Shown piece after piece: positions 1 through 9,382 of a DNA stretch of 64,000 nt (within the stretch, counting starts at the first letter, position 1; each line of letters starts with the position of its first letter). Under the pieces are notes generated by a model. It saw only the letters and a program-made list of their open reading frames with translations, made no database searches and was not told the origin of the DNA. A program made the position numbers and the translations under genes. Origin of the DNA: Pedobacter sp. Leaf41 (GTDB lineage Bacteria > Bacteroidota > Bacteroidia > Sphingobacteriales > Sphingobacteriaceae); the NCBI RefSeq assembly GCF_001422545.1, contig NZ_LMLE01000009.1, forward strand, positions 124,001 to 188,000. The letters are read 5' to 3'.

Positions 1-843
1 AGATCTCGATCCTACAGGCATTCTTCTCGCTTGCGCAACACCATCATATAATCTTGTTCTCCACTGACCGAACGCTTTTGCCTGCTCCCAACTTACTCCT
101 ACTACAGGATAATCATCATAAGAAGGATGGCTATAGTAAGCACGAACCATTGGATCATTCATGGAGTATGAGTAATCTGTTTTCCAAACCATTGTATCAG
201 GATAAATTGCAATGGTATAACGATCTATATAATCCTGGCGCTTGCTGTTTGGGTTTTTATGCCCTAAAGCTGCTTTATCCATGTTAAGTTCCGCGTACGA
301 ATACTCCAATTTGCGTACATCTATTTCTTTTTTTCCTGGTAAAGCATCCAATCCAGAATAGTACATGCCATCCAATTGACTAGCTTGAGCACCACTGGCA
401 CCTTTACCTTTGTTCCGCCAAATGTTTACGCCATTAGTACCTACTTTTTTCCAATCGATGTATTTTTCACCGCCGAGTGCATTAGCTGCGTTTCCCTTTG
501 GTGTAATCATAAATTGCTGTGGATTGCCCATCATGGCAATTGCAATCGAATCTCTAACCCAATTGGTAAACTGACGATACTCAGCGTTTGAAATTTCAGT
601 TTGATCCATAAAAAAAGCTGGAATAGTAGTCATCCTACTAGGACCATTCTGCGAGAAAGTAATATCTTCATCAGATCCACCGAGTGGTGTATGCCCTGGC
701 GGGATGTAAACCATACCCAAAGGGATTCTGTTGTTTTTGAATTTCCGGTTATAAGCTCCCACTAGCTCGCCCTGACCCCCATGGCCACAACTTGCTAGCA
801 AAACAGTTATACCCGCAATAGCTAGAAGGTAGATTTTCTTCAT
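1..843 (-). CDS. gldK: Gliding motility / type IX secretion lipoprotein GldK, C-terminus beyond the left edge
   Basis: The reverse strand is open from an ATG at 841-843 to the window edge (281 codons). The N-terminus is a lipoprotein signal peptide ending LLASC, with Cys19 as the lipidation site. From about residue 38 there is a formylglycine-generating-enzyme/SUMF1-type fold (VYIPPG, then DQTEISNAEYRQF, and WEQAKAF near the edge). This combination is typical of GldK, the outer-membrane-associated partner of GldN in the type IX secretion machine. gldL, gldM and gldN would be expected beyond the left edge. The family assignment is from recognised motifs; the missing C-terminus cannot be checked. 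Confidence 0.85.
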   Translation of the reverse strand, partial: MKKIYLLAIAGITVLLASCGHGGQGELVGAYNRKFKNNRIPLGMVYIPPGHTPLGGSDEDITFSQNGPSRMTTIPAFFMDQTEISNAEYRQFTNWVRDSIAIAMMGNPQQFMITPKGNAANALGGEKYIDWKKVGTNGVNIWRNKGKGASGAQASQLDGMYYSGLDALPGKKEIDVRKLEYSYAELNMDKAALGHKNPNSKRQDYIDRYTIAIYPDTMVWKTDYSYSMNDPMVRAYYSHPSYDDYPVVGVSWEQAKAFGQWRTRLYDGVAQARRMPVGSRS

Positions 844-991
844 ATTTCTTATAGTGTGCAAAGCACGATTAGGAGCAATTTTATCAAAAATCATTGAAAT
901 AATCAACAATTGCAAATATTTTAAGTTAAATCGTTTGTTTAAAGCAAATTGGGCTAGTTAAACCCTTCTTAGGCCTAATTTTTTTGTTACA

Positions 992-1036
992 AATAAAAGC
1001 GTAACCCTGTTATAACAGCAAAGTTACGCTTTTATT
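992..1036 (-). terminator. Strong inverted repeat, probable terminator of the hemD-like gene
   Basis: A perfect 14-bp inverted repeat (992-1005 with 1023-1036) has a 17-nt loop. On the minus strand the stem is followed by a T-rich stretch, as expected after the gene ending at 1067. It separates that gene from gldK. Confidence 0.75.
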
Positions 1037-1066
1037 GTGTTGACTAAAAATAAATTATTGGTTGTA

Positions 1067-1837
1067 TTATTTATTAGATACCTTGATATAATTTTCAATG
1101 GCCATTGTCATTGATGGAACGCCTGGGGTTGGCGCTGCAATATCTACAATCAAATCCATATCAGCACACGCCTTACTTGTATTTACGCCAAAGGCAGCGA
1201 TACGGGTGTTATTCTGTTTAAAATCAGGGAAATTTTTGAAAAGTGATTGAATACTGGAAGGACTGAAAAAGGCAATTACATCATAAAAAACTTCGGCAAG
1301 ATCAGATAAATCACTCACTACAGTTCTAAAAAGTACTGCAGGTGTAAAATCATACCCGCTTTTTTCCAAAAACTTCATTGTATCTTCCGTAGCTACATCA
1401 GAACAAGGGTATAAAAACTTTTCGTTCGCGTGTTTTTTTAGTACTTCAGCCAAATCTGCAGCGGTTTGCTTACCAAAGAAAATTTTACGCTTCCTGTACT
1501 GAATGTATTTTTGAAGATACAAGGCGATGGTTTCAGACAAGCAGAAGTATTTCAACTCTGCAGGAACATCGTAACGCATTTCTTCACAAATTCTGAAAAA
1601 ATGATCGGCAGCATTTCTACTGGTAAAAATAACAGCCGTGAAATCGGCAAGGTTAATTTTATCTTTTCTAAAGTCTCTTGCTGGCACTCCTTCAACATGA
1701 ATGAACGACCTAAAGTCAACCTTTAAATTGTGCTTTTTGGCCAAATCGTAGTAAGGAGATTTTTCTGTTTCAGGTTTTGGTAAAGTAACCAAAATACTTT
1801 TCACTTTGCGAATTCTAGAGTCGTTCTTTTCTTGCAT
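1067..1837 (-). CDS. Uroporphyrinogen-III synthase family protein (HemD-like)
   Basis: A 256-residue soluble protein with the two-domain pattern of the HemD fold. Recognisable blocks are AVIFTSRNAADHFF in the first half, FLYPCSDVATEDTMKFL in the hinge region, and VIAFFSPSSIQSLF followed by AAFGVNTSKAC in the second half. HemD cyclises hydroxymethylbilane to uroporphyrinogen III in tetrapyrrole synthesis. The gene lies 14 nt downstream of the DUF4271 gene on the same strand, so the two are probably co-transcribed. Bacteroidota HemD-like proteins are divergent, so enzymatic activity is inferred from the fold rather than from conserved catalytic residues. It ends at the strong hairpin 992-1036. 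Confidence 0.7.
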   Translation of the reverse strand: MQEKNDSRIRKVKSILVTLPKPETEKSPYYDLAKKHNLKVDFRSFIHVEGVPARDFRKDKINLADFTAVIFTSRNAADHFFRICEEMRYDVPAELKYFCLSETIALYLQKYIQYRKRKIFFGKQTAADLAEVLKKHANEKFLYPCSDVATEDTMKFLEKSGYDFTPAVLFRTVVSDLSDLAEVFYDVIAFFSPSSIQSLFKNFPDFKQNNTRIAAFGVNTSKACADMDLIVDIAAPTPGVPSMTMAIENYIKVSNK

Positions 1838-1851
1838 TTTCCTTTTTCCTG

Positions 1852-2829
1852 CTACAATCCTATCGTTTTAATTAGTATTAAAATAGGACATATTTCGAGG
1901 GCGCAAAAGTACAAAAATAAATGCATTTTGGAAAACTTATTATTAGAAAGTATAGTAACCCCAGCTCTAAGCAATTGAAAAGCGAAAATTACCCCTAACA
2001 ATAAGACCGCCAATATGATATATACCTCGCCGTATTTTAAAGGTGACAATGCAAATGACACCACCAAAGGGATAAAAAGCAGTGATGCGTTAAAGTAACT
2101 GAGATACAATATGGAGATGTATTCACCTACTGGTTTTTGAACATTAAATAAAAATCCCAAAAACCTTAATACGACTAGTTTTAAAGCATAGAATAGTATA
2201 ATCGTGATCGAAATCGTGAAGAAAAACTTAAATCCATCCTTCGCTTGATACATATCTCTCCACTGGGCAACCAAAAAGAAAAACATTCCAAAAACGAAAC
2301 CAAACTGTACAAATAAGAGCAGAAATGGCCACGAACTAAAAAGGTTATCTTCTTTGTTGATATTATTTAAAATCCGGTTACTAAAAAATGATTGTACAAT
2401 TGCCGAGAGCTGCTTAGAAAAGGCGTTTTTCAAAATTGCGAAAATCACCAGCATCGCAAATATAAAACCCAATAAGCCTACATTACCTTTCGGAATTTGC
2501 GAGCCCAGTTGGTATGGATTTGCTTTTCGTTTGAGGTGGGCGTATTTTTTCTGCCAGGCAATTATATCTAGTGATGGGAAGAGAAACTCTTTTTCGACAC
2601 TATCCAGCAGGATGGTTTTATTTAACAAACTATCGGGCAGCACCCAGGTATGTTTAACAATGGAATCGGTAACAAATTTTTGCCGTGCAAGTGCAGCCGA
2701 ATCCAAACGGTATCGCCTAAACTGATATTTCACAACCGCTGTTGAATCGGTATTAGCGGGAATTTGTTGTGCAACCAAGAAGTTAGATGACAACAAAAAC
2801 GCGAATAAAACGACAATAAACTTTGGCAT
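1852..2829 (-). CDS. DUF4271 membrane protein
   Basis: A 325-residue protein with an N-terminal signal peptide (cleavage after about residue 20, VAQQ). A roughly 90-residue extracytoplasmic segment follows, then about six transmembrane helices (roughly 117-134, 167-188, 201-222, 240-262, 270-292 and 305-325). The arrangement matches DUF4271, a Bacteroidota-specific integral membrane family of unknown function. It is the first gene of a probable pair with the HemD-like gene (14-nt gap). Its start is 97 nt from the divergently transcribed hemW, so the interval holds both promoters. Function is unknown. Confidence 0.75.
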   Translation of the reverse strand: MPKFIVVLFAFLLSSNFLVAQQIPANTDSTAVVKYQFRRYRLDSAALARQKFVTDSIVKHTWVLPDSLLNKTILLDSVEKEFLFPSLDIIAWQKKYAHLKRKANPYQLGSQIPKGNVGLLGFIFAMLVIFAILKNAFSKQLSAIVQSFFSNRILNNINKEDNLFSSWPFLLLFVQFGFVFGMFFFLVAQWRDMYQAKDGFKFFFTISITIILFYALKLVVLRFLGFLFNVQKPVGEYISILYLSYFNASLLFIPLVVSFALSPLKYGEVYIILAVLLLGVIFAFQLLRAGVTILSNNKFSKMHLFLYFCALEICPILILIKTIGL

Positions 2830-2912
2830 GCTGCAAATAAAAATTAAGAAAGCAAAAGTAATCGATTAATCATTGTTTACCTAAAGAAAATAAATGGATA
2901 TGGATTATGCTG

Positions 2913-2920
2913 TATCTTTG
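2913..2920 (+). promoter_or_regulatory. -7 box TATCTTTG directly in front of hemW
   Basis: An exact TAnnTTTG match ends 6 nt before the ATG at 2927. The Bacteroidota start point normally falls 5-8 nt after this box, so the transcript would begin at or next to the start codon. No TTTG -33 box is found at the usual spacing. Confidence 0.6.
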
Positions 2921-2926
2921 TGGCCA

Positions 2927-4054
2927 ATGTCCGGTATTTATATTCATATTCCTTTCTGCAAAAAAGCTTGCCACTATTGTGATTTTCATTTCAGTACCTC
3001 ATTAAAATATGCCGATGAAATGGTTGAATCCATTTGCAAAGAAATCAAAATGAAGAAGGATAGAATTTCCGGGCAAGTTGGAAGCATTTATTTTGGAGGT
3101 GGAACACCTTCCATATTATCGCAAGCCGCTTTGATTAAAATATTTGATACCATAAACCATACATTTTCTGTTGATACCGGTGCTGAAATTACCATCGAAA
3201 CCAATCCTGATGATTTAACTTCTCAAAAATTAAAAGAGCTAAAACAGCTGCCCGTTAACCGGTTTAGCGTTGGCGTACAATCTTTTTACAATGAAGATTT
3301 AATCTGGATGAACCGGGCGCATAATGCTGATGAAGCCGAAAATTGTATAAAAAGAAGTCAGGATGCGGGTTTTGAAAATTTGACTCTAGATCTTATTTAT
3401 GGGTATCCACTTTTAACAGATGCAAAATGGTTAAGCAATATTAACAAAGCTATAGAGTTGGCTGTGCCACACATTTCTGCCTATGCGCTAACTGTTGAGC
3501 CAAAAACAGCCTTGGCTCATGCCATAAAAAACAAACAGCAAATTCCAGTGAGCGATAGCCAAAGCGCTGCTCAGTTTGTAATTTTAATGGAAAAGTTATT
3601 GGCTTCGGGTTTCGATCACTATGAAATATCAAATTTTGCTAAGCCAGATCGTTATGCCGTTCATAATACCAATTACTGGAAAGGCATAAATTATATTGGT
3701 ATCGGCCCATCGGCACATGGTTTTGACGGACAAAACAGATATATGAATCCGGCAAATAATGCACTTTACATGGAGACAATTGAAAGCAATAAACTGCCAG
3801 AAGTTGTAGAGCTGCTGAATTTGAACGACAGATTTAACGAATACATCATGACATCATTAAGAACAATGTGGGGAACGGACTTGCAAAAAATAAATGATGA
3901 TTTTGGAATAGATTTTCAGGAACAAACCGAGCACAACATTTTAGGTTTAAAGGATAAAGACTGGCTTATTTATGATGGGGATAAAGTAAAGCTGACCGAA
4001 CAAGGAAAGTTATTTGCAGATCATATTGCATCGGAGTTGTTCATTGTAGAATAG
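2927..4054 (+). CDS. hemW: Radical SAM haem chaperone HemW (coproporphyrinogen oxidase-like)
   Basis: About 375 residues. The radical-SAM signature CxxxCxxC (Cys11, Cys15, Cys18 from this start) follows IYIHIPF. GGGTPS and SVGVQSF blocks are present, and a HemW-type C-terminal domain follows. HemW-class proteins bind haem and deliver it to respiratory enzymes; they are often misannotated as HemN. The start at 2927 is preferred over an upstream in-frame ATG at 2894 because family members begin just before the IYIHIPFC block and because the -7 box lies at 2913-2920. The gene is divergent from DUF4271. Confidence 0.9.
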   Translation: MSGIYIHIPFCKKACHYCDFHFSTSLKYADEMVESICKEIKMKKDRISGQVGSIYFGGGTPSILSQAALIKIFDTINHTFSVDTGAEITIETNPDDLTSQKLKELKQLPVNRFSVGVQSFYNEDLIWMNRAHNADEAENCIKRSQDAGFENLTLDLIYGYPLLTDAKWLSNINKAIELAVPHISAYALTVEPKTALAHAIKNKQQIPVSDSQSAAQFVILMEKLLASGFDHYEISNFAKPDRYAVHNTNYWKGINYIGIGPSAHGFDGQNRYMNPANNALYMETIESNKLPEVVELLNLNDRFNEYIMTSLRTMWGTDLQKINDDFGIDFQEQTEHNILGLKDKDWLIYDGDKVKLTEQGKLFADHIASELFIVE

Positions 4055-4065
4055 AAATTAGTGAA

Positions 4066-4140
4066 TGATTGAGTTTTGAAGGAGTGAATTTTACATTTCA
4101 TTCAATCCCTCACTCATCCACTCACTCAATATCAAAATAT
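4066..4140. repeat. Word-repeat hairpin (TGAN/NTCA words) between hemW and the SDR gene
   Basis: The left arm is built of TGAN words. The right arm has three tandem 12-mers (roughly 4100-4135), each starting TCAnTCA. The two arms are imperfect reverse complements. The element fills the whole gap between the two genes. It resembles the element at 31585-31670. Confidence 0.55.
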
Positions 4141-4923
4141 ATGTCGAAAATTGTTTGGATAACGGGCGCATCTTCAGGAATTGGAGAAGCCTTGGTTTAC
4201 GAGTATTTTAAAGCTGGAGATAAACTGATCATTTCGGGTCGCAACCGCGATGAGTTATTTCGAGTAAAGGGAAACTGCCAAAATTCATTTAATGTACACG
4301 TTTTACCTTTCGACTTAAGCGAAACTTCAGAATTAGATAGCAAGGCGAAAGATGCCATTAAAATCTTTGGCAAAATTGATTTACTCATCAATAGCGGTGG
4401 TGTAAGTCAGCGGAGCCTGGCTTTAAAAACCGACATAACAACTGAGCAACAAATTATGAACACCAATTTTTGGGGAACTGTTGTTTTAAGCAAGGCGGTT
4501 TTACCAACAATGATAGCAAACGGCGGAGGCCAAATCGCTGTGGTCAGCAGTCTGGTTGGAAAATTTGGAACCAAATTACGGTCAGCGTATTCCGCTTCCA
4601 AACATGCTTTACATGGCTATTTTGACTCTCTTCGATCGGAAGTGTTTGACAAAAACATAGATATTACTATCATTTGCCCCGGATTTATTAAAACGAATGT
4701 GACCTATAATGCCTTAACAGGCGATGGGAAACCGTTGAATACCATGGGCGATGCACATGATAAAGCCATGTCTCCAGCCGAATGCGCCAAACAGATGCTT
4801 AAAGCTATTCAGGCAAAAAAAGAAGAGGTTTACATTGGAGGAAAAGAAACGAAAGCGGTTTGGCTTAAACGTTTCTTTCCGAAGGTTTTCTCTAAAAAAG
4901 TGCGCACAGCAACCGTAATCTAA
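4141..4923 (+). CDS. Short-chain dehydrogenase/reductase
   Basis: 260 residues of classical SDR type. The NAD(P)-binding motif TGASSGIG is at residues 8-15, an NSGGVSQRS block follows, then a catalytic Ser in VVSSLVG and the YSASK active-site Tyr/Lys. It would be a cytosolic NAD(P)-dependent oxidoreductase; the substrate is not predictable. The start at 4141 is chosen because family members begin a few residues before TGASSGIG. A longer frame starting at 4069 merely translates the preceding repeat hairpin. A 12-bp stem follows the gene. Confidence 0.9.
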   Translation: MSKIVWITGASSGIGEALVYEYFKAGDKLIISGRNRDELFRVKGNCQNSFNVHVLPFDLSETSELDSKAKDAIKIFGKIDLLINSGGVSQRSLALKTDITTEQQIMNTNFWGTVVLSKAVLPTMIANGGGQIAVVSSLVGKFGTKLRSAYSASKHALHGYFDSLRSEVFDKNIDITIICPGFIKTNVTYNALTGDGKPLNTMGDAHDKAMSPAECAKQMLKAIQAKKEEVYIGGKETKAVWLKRFFPKVFSKKVRTATVI

Positions 4924-4955
4924 TAGGTAGCAATATCATTGGAAAGTGATCAAGT

Positions 4956-4995
4956 TTATTTCAAGTATAAATCTTTCAGTTTTTACTTGAAATAA
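4956..4995 (+). terminator. Inverted repeat after the SDR gene, probable terminator
   Basis: A perfect 12-bp stem (4956-4967 with 4984-4995) has a 16-nt loop and lies 33 nt after the SDR stop codon. It is A/T-rich and lacks a long T tract, so termination is inferred. Confidence 0.45.
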
Positions 4996-5444
4996 TACTT
5001 AAAATGAAATCGCCGAATGCGACCCAACTATTTAAACCATAAATTGGACTAAGCATTTAGCTGGAAGGTGATGAACTGCACTTTTCCCTCATAATCAGCG
5101 GATAATACTACCCAAACAAACCTAATTCCGCCATCGATTGAAAGATTCATGGCGGAGTTAACTTTTGCCGTTTTTGGTATGATAAAATCAAGTCATATCG
5201 CATCCATTTCCATTGGCAATACAAATCAAGAAGACGCCCTTTTGCTTAGCTAAGTTTTCGGTTAATTTCATGAGATAGCTACTTAGCCTAAAATATCTCG
5301 ATCATCTCGTCACTTTTATGTCAGCAGGATTTCAAGTTTTAGCGATTATACACATTGAACCTATTAAGTGATTAATTTCGCCTCATTAACTAAGCGAAAA
5401 AGCTAAGCTTTGATAGACATTAATTTGGCATTATACAACTGAAC
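4996..5444. other. Non-coding stretch upstream of the DUF3050 gene
   Basis: No convincing gene is seen here. A short minus-strand frame (about 5049-5186) looks protein-like but has no matching N-terminus and may be a fossil gene fragment. The right end presumably carries the promoter of the DUF3050 gene; no exact TAnnTTTG box stands out. Confidence 0.5.
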
Positions 5445-6230
5445 ATGCATCCCAATATTCTAAAAATCCAAAATAACATAGCGCCTTTGAGGCAGCAAAT
5501 TATTAATCACAAAGTTTATTCTGCAATAAGCGACCTGGAAGATCTTCAAACCTTTATGGAACACCACATTTATGCAGTTTGGGATTTCATGTCGCTGCTT
5601 AAAGCATTACAAATAAATTTAACCTGTACAACCCTGCCTTGGTTTCCTGTTGGAGACGCCGTTACCAGGCAACTGATTAACGAAATAGTTGCCGGTGAAG
5701 AAAGTGATGTGGATGCGGATGGAGAAATCAAAAGTCATTTCGAGCTATACCTAGAAGCGATGGTTCAATGTGGTGCAAATGTTAAACCCATCAACCAATT
5801 TCTATTGTCGTTACAGAAAGGCCGTGATTTCGACATGGCTTTTGAATTGGCTCAAGTTCCACCTTCAGCAAGAGCTTTTGTTGATTCGACGTTTAAGACA
5901 ATAAAGAGTGGAAAAGCCCACCTTCAGGCAGCTAGTTTTACTTTTGGCCGCGAAGATCTAATCCCAAATATGTTCTTTAGTATGGTTAACGATTTGAACA
6001 GTAATCAACCAGATCAGGTTTCTATTTTCAAATATTATTTAGAACGCCACATCGAAGTTGATGGAGATCATCATAGTCATTTAGCATTAGCTATGACAGA
6101 AAAACTTTGTGAAAAAGACGAAAGTTTTTGGGCAGAAGCAGAAGAGGCAACGATAGAAGCCTTAAAAAAACGAGTTGATTTATGGGATGCCGCTTATGCA
6201 GAAATTGTGGGCAGAAAAGTTTTGGCTTAG
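5445..6230 (+). CDS. DUF3050 domain protein
   Basis: A 261-residue soluble, helix-rich protein matching DUF3050. Family blocks are MEHHIYAVWDFMSLLK near residue 38, TLPWFPVGD near 64 and LYLEAMVQCGA near 100, with FKYYLERHIEVDGDHH near 200. The conserved His and Glu residues in those blocks resemble the metal-binding pattern of the haem-oxygenase/TenA-like fold, so a metal-dependent oxygenase-type role is possible but unproven. It stands alone between two gaps. Confidence 0.75.
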   Translation: MHPNILKIQNNIAPLRQQIINHKVYSAISDLEDLQTFMEHHIYAVWDFMSLLKALQINLTCTTLPWFPVGDAVTRQLINEIVAGEESDVDADGEIKSHFELYLEAMVQCGANVKPINQFLLSLQKGRDFDMAFELAQVPPSARAFVDSTFKTIKSGKAHLQAASFTFGREDLIPNMFFSMVNDLNSNQPDQVSIFKYYLERHIEVDGDHHSHLALAMTEKLCEKDESFWAEAEEATIEALKKRVDLWDAAYAEIVGRKVLA

Positions 6231-6361
6231 CGTTAACAAAACATCAAGCTAATGCTAATTCTGAATTAAGTAAATTGCGTCACATTTGATTAGAGATATA
6301 TCATTTGTAAAATAAAATTTACACATTTGCTGTTCGGCAACAAATAACCGATTTAAAACGC

Positions 6362-7243
6362 ATGAGTTTCATATTAAAACCTGTAGATATCGTCGAGAAT
6401 ATTACTCCCGAAGATTTCAAAAAAAATTATTTGAAAACAAAAAAACCATTGGTAATTAGGGGCTTAACTAAAGATTGGCCAGCTAGAGAAAAATGGACAA
6501 CTGAATATTTAAAAGAGATTGGTGGCGACTTGGAAGTTCCTTTGTACGATAACTCAAAAGCAGATCCTTCTAAACCAATTAATGCAGCTACAGCACACAT
6601 GAAATTCGGCGATTATTTGGATTTGATTAAACGCGAACCCACTGAATTGAGAATATTTTTCTTCAATTTATTTAAGAAAGTGCCAAGCTTAATTAACGAT
6701 GTAAAAATACCAAAGGATTTAATGGGTGGCTTTATTGAAAGTATGCCCGCCATGTTTTTTGGCGGTTCCAATTCGGTAACATTTTTACATTACGACATCG
6801 ATTTACCGCACATCTTCCATACCCATTTTGGTGGAAGAAAACATATCGTGCTTTTCGACAATAAATGGAAAGATAGATTGTATTGCCTGCCAAATGCCAC
6901 CTATGCTTTGGAAGATTATGATGTAGCTAAGCCAGATTTCGAAAAGTTTCCTGCTTTAAAAGGCGTGGAAGGCTACGAAGTGTTTTTAGAACATGGAGAT
7001 ACCTTATTTATGCCAACTGGAATGTGGCATTGGATGAAATACCTTGATGGCTCATTCTCTTTAAGTTTACGTGCCTGGGATCAATCTATTACGCGTAAAG
7101 TAGCAAGTGTTTGGAGTTTGTTTACTCATGGCGCCATTGATAGTTTGATTAAAATGACCTTTAAGGAAAAATACGCACATTGGAGAGAAAAGAAAGCTGT
7201 TAAAATTGCCGAAAAAGCAATGAGAAACGGTAGTCCAAGATAA
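6362..7243 (+). CDS. Cupin-like (JmjC-type) dioxygenase family protein
   Basis: 293 residues with a cupin_8/JmjC-like core. The proximal metal motif is HYD (His143, Asp145) in FLHYDID. The distal metal ligand is probably His223 in PTGMWHWMK, and Lys160 in GGRKHI is a candidate 2-oxoglutarate ligand. These are features of Fe(II)/2-oxoglutarate hydroxylases acting on proteins or tRNA. The N-terminal KKPLVIRGL motif is also typical. The substrate is unknown. A GNRA-capped terminator follows the gene. Confidence 0.8.
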   Translation: MSFILKPVDIVENITPEDFKKNYLKTKKPLVIRGLTKDWPAREKWTTEYLKEIGGDLEVPLYDNSKADPSKPINAATAHMKFGDYLDLIKREPTELRIFFFNLFKKVPSLINDVKIPKDLMGGFIESMPAMFFGGSNSVTFLHYDIDLPHIFHTHFGGRKHIVLFDNKWKDRLYCLPNATYALEDYDVAKPDFEKFPALKGVEGYEVFLEHGDTLFMPTGMWHWMKYLDGSFSLSLRAWDQSITRKVASVWSLFTHGAIDSLIKMTFKEKYAHWREKKAVKIAEKAMRNGSPR

Positions 7244-7292
7244 ATGTAAATCTAAAAGGTCTACGACATAGGATTAAAAAAAGCGAATAAAT

Positions 7293-7325
7293 CGGGGCAT
7301 CGGAAACGATAGTCCCGTTTTTTTT
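7293..7325 (+). terminator. Rho-independent terminator with GAAA tetraloop
   Basis: The stem pairs 7293-7302 with 7307-7317 (one bulge and one wobble) around a GAAA loop and runs straight into eight T residues. It ends the cupin gene transcript. Confidence 0.85.
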
Positions 7326-7417
7326 CGTTTCTGCTTTCCCAAAATCTTCATTTTCGCGAGGAAGAAAGATGAAGGCATTGCATAATCTTTATTAAATTAA
7401 CGAATATCAGAATATTA

Positions 7418-8032
7418 ATGGAACACGAAATACTTACCGAAAAACAGAAAATGCTGGCTGGCAAAGCCTATCAAGCCGGAGGGAAAGAGTTATCGCAAGA
7501 AAGACTCAAAGCCCGCGAAATTGTTTACGAGTTTAATAACCTCGCTCCAAAATTTATTAAACAACGCAAAGAGTTGCTTAAAAGATTATTCGGTAAAACG
7601 GAAAAAATGTTTTATGTAGAGCCTCCTTTTCGCTGTGATTATGGTTACAATATCGAAATCGGCGATAATTTTTACGCCAACTTCAATTTAACCATTTTAG
7701 ACTGCGCAAAAGTTAGCATTGGCAATAGTGTTTTTATTGCGCCAAATGTATCGATTTACACCGCTGGTCACCCGATCCATGCACACCTACGCAATCAGGA
7801 ATATGAATGGGCGCAAGAAGTAACTATCGGCAATAGCGTTTGGATCGGAGGAAACGTGGTAATCAACCCAGGAGTAAAAATCGGTTCAAATGTGGTCATC
7901 GGTTCGGGTAGTATTGTTACCAGGGATATTCTTGACAATGTTTTTGCGGCAGGAAATCCGTGCAGGGTAATCCGCCACCTCACTGATGCAGACAAAGATT
8001 TTTACTACAAAGATTTCAAGTTAGAGTTGTAA
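7418..8032 (+). CDS. Sugar O-acetyltransferase, maltose/galactoside acetyltransferase type
   Basis: 204 residues. An N-terminal helical Mac-type segment (TEKQKMLAGKAYQAG) is followed by a left-handed beta-helix of hexapeptide repeats, including IGNSVWIGGNVVINPGVKIG near residues 136-156. The catalytic His is His118 in TAGHP. Members transfer acetyl from acetyl-CoA to sugars, commonly maltose or galactosides, in the cytosol; the real acceptor is not known. The length is slightly above the 185-200 usual for the family. There are no obvious operon partners. Confidence 0.9.
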   Translation: MEHEILTEKQKMLAGKAYQAGGKELSQERLKAREIVYEFNNLAPKFIKQRKELLKRLFGKTEKMFYVEPPFRCDYGYNIEIGDNFYANFNLTILDCAKVSIGNSVFIAPNVSIYTAGHPIHAHLRNQEYEWAQEVTIGNSVWIGGNVVINPGVKIGSNVVIGSGSIVTRDILDNVFAAGNPCRVIRHLTDADKDFYYKDFKLEL

Positions 8033-8113
8033 TCCACTAGCTAATTATAGAGAGTGATTGCGGCTTTATGGATTTTTACAGCTATATTTCCACTACGGTA
8101 ATTTTTAGGAGAT

Positions 8114-9382
8114 ATGCCCAAAAGCTTTACGTTCAAAAATCAAATCAAAACAGGCTTATATGCTGCTATAGTAGTTTTCCTGGCTTATACGATGATTTTT
8201 GGCTTCAGAAAGACATTTACAGTCGCTACTTTTGACGGATTAACCATAGCTGGATATAGCTACAAAACCATTTTAGTAATTTGCCAAATGCTTGGTTATT
8301 TACTAGCCAAATTTTATGGCATTAAATATATTTCCGAACTTAAACGCACAGGCCGAGGAAAAATTATTATCGTCCTAACAGCTATAGCGTGGTTAAGCTG
8401 GCTGTTATTTGCCCTTGTTCCGGTACCCTATAACATCATTTTTCTTTTCATTAACGGATTTCCCTTAGGCATGCTTTGGGGCGTTGTATTCTCGTACGTA
8501 GAAGGCAGAAGAAGCACCGATTTCATTGGTGCAACTTTAGCCGTAAGCTTCATTTTTGCTTCCGGATTTGTAAAATCGGTTGGCTCGTGGTTAAGTATAA
8601 CCTTTAACTTAACCGAATTTTGGATACCTTTTTATGCTGGCTTAGTCTTCATGGTTCCGCTTTTGATTTTCGTTTTCTTAATGGAGAAAATACCTCCACC
8701 CAATGATGAAGACATCAAAGACAGAGCTGATAGAATACCAATGACAGACCAGGACAGAAAGCTGTTTGTTAAAGAGTTTTTTACTGGCTTGGTTGCCTGT
8801 GTAATCATTTATTGCTTCGCTACAATTTTTAGAGATATCAGAGATAATTTTAGTGCCGAAATGTGGAATGAAATGGGCTTTGCGAACCAACCCGCCATTT
8901 TTGCCAAAACAGAAACACCAATTACATTAATTGTTTTGTTGCTAATTGGCAGCATGGTGCTGATCAAAAATAATTTTACGGCTCTTAAAACAGCACATTA
9001 TTTTATCCTAGCGGGATTTATTTTAGCGGGTACATGTTCATTACTTTTTAAAGCAAATTTACTCCAACCCATTTGGTGGATGACTTTGGTTGGCCTTGGG
9101 CTCTACATGGTTTACATCCCATTTAACGCAGTATTTTTCGATCGGTTAATATCAACATTTAAATACGCCAGCAATGTAGGTTTTTTAATTTACGTCGCCG
9201 ATTCATTTGGTTACGTAGGGAGTATTGGCGTTTTATTGAGTAAAGAAATATTTAAAGTAAAATTGAACTGGGTAACATTTTTCTCCAACAGCGTAATCAT
9301 TTTATCTATCATTGGCTGCCTGCTTACTGTTTACTCAGTCCTGTATTTTTCAAGGAAATTTATTTCACATTCAAAGATTTGA
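8114..9382 (+). CDS. DUF5690 family, MFS-like integral membrane protein
   Basis: 422 residues with about twelve hydrophobic segments arranged as two halves, resembling a major facilitator fold. A charged cytoplasmic stretch lies near residues 190-220. The sequence matches the Bacteroidota DUF5690 family, whose substrate is unknown. An AGGAG stretch lies only 2 nt before the ATG, too close for an ordinary ribosome-binding site. The 3' end overlaps by about 23 nt the original 3' end of the frameshifted lipoprotein gene on the other strand. Confidence 0.7.
   Translation: MPKSFTFKNQIKTGLYAAIVVFLAYTMIFGFRKTFTVATFDGLTIAGYSYKTILVICQMLGYLLAKFYGIKYISELKRTGRGKIIIVLTAIAWLSWLLFALVPVPYNIIFLFINGFPLGMLWGVVFSYVEGRRSTDFIGATLAVSFIFASGFVKSVGSWLSITFNLTEFWIPFYAGLVFMVPLLIFVFLMEKIPPPNDEDIKDRADRIPMTDQDRKLFVKEFFTGLVACVIIYCFATIFRDIRDNFSAEMWNEMGFANQPAIFAKTETPITLIVLLLIGSMVLIKNNFTALKTAHYFILAGFILAGTCSLLFKANLLQPIWWMTLVGLGLYMVYIPFNAVFFDRLISTFKYASNVGFLIYVADSFGYVGSIGVLLSKEIFKVKLNWVTFFSNSVIILSIIGCLLTVYSVLYFSRKFISHSKI

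Noticed and set aside
4069..4140. N-terminal extension of the SDR protein
   Set aside because: Translation of the repeat hairpin; the Rossmann motif sits at the right distance from the ATG at 4141.
5049..5186. Minus-strand reading fragment that looks protein-like (ends VQFITFQLNA)
   Set aside because: Too short, no start or matching upstream frame, no recognisable family. At most a gene fossil, so it is mentioned only in the intergenic entry.
8107..8111. AGGAG as a Shine-Dalgarno for the DUF5690 gene
   Set aside because: Only 2 nt separate it from the ATG, too close to work, and the phylum rarely uses such sites.
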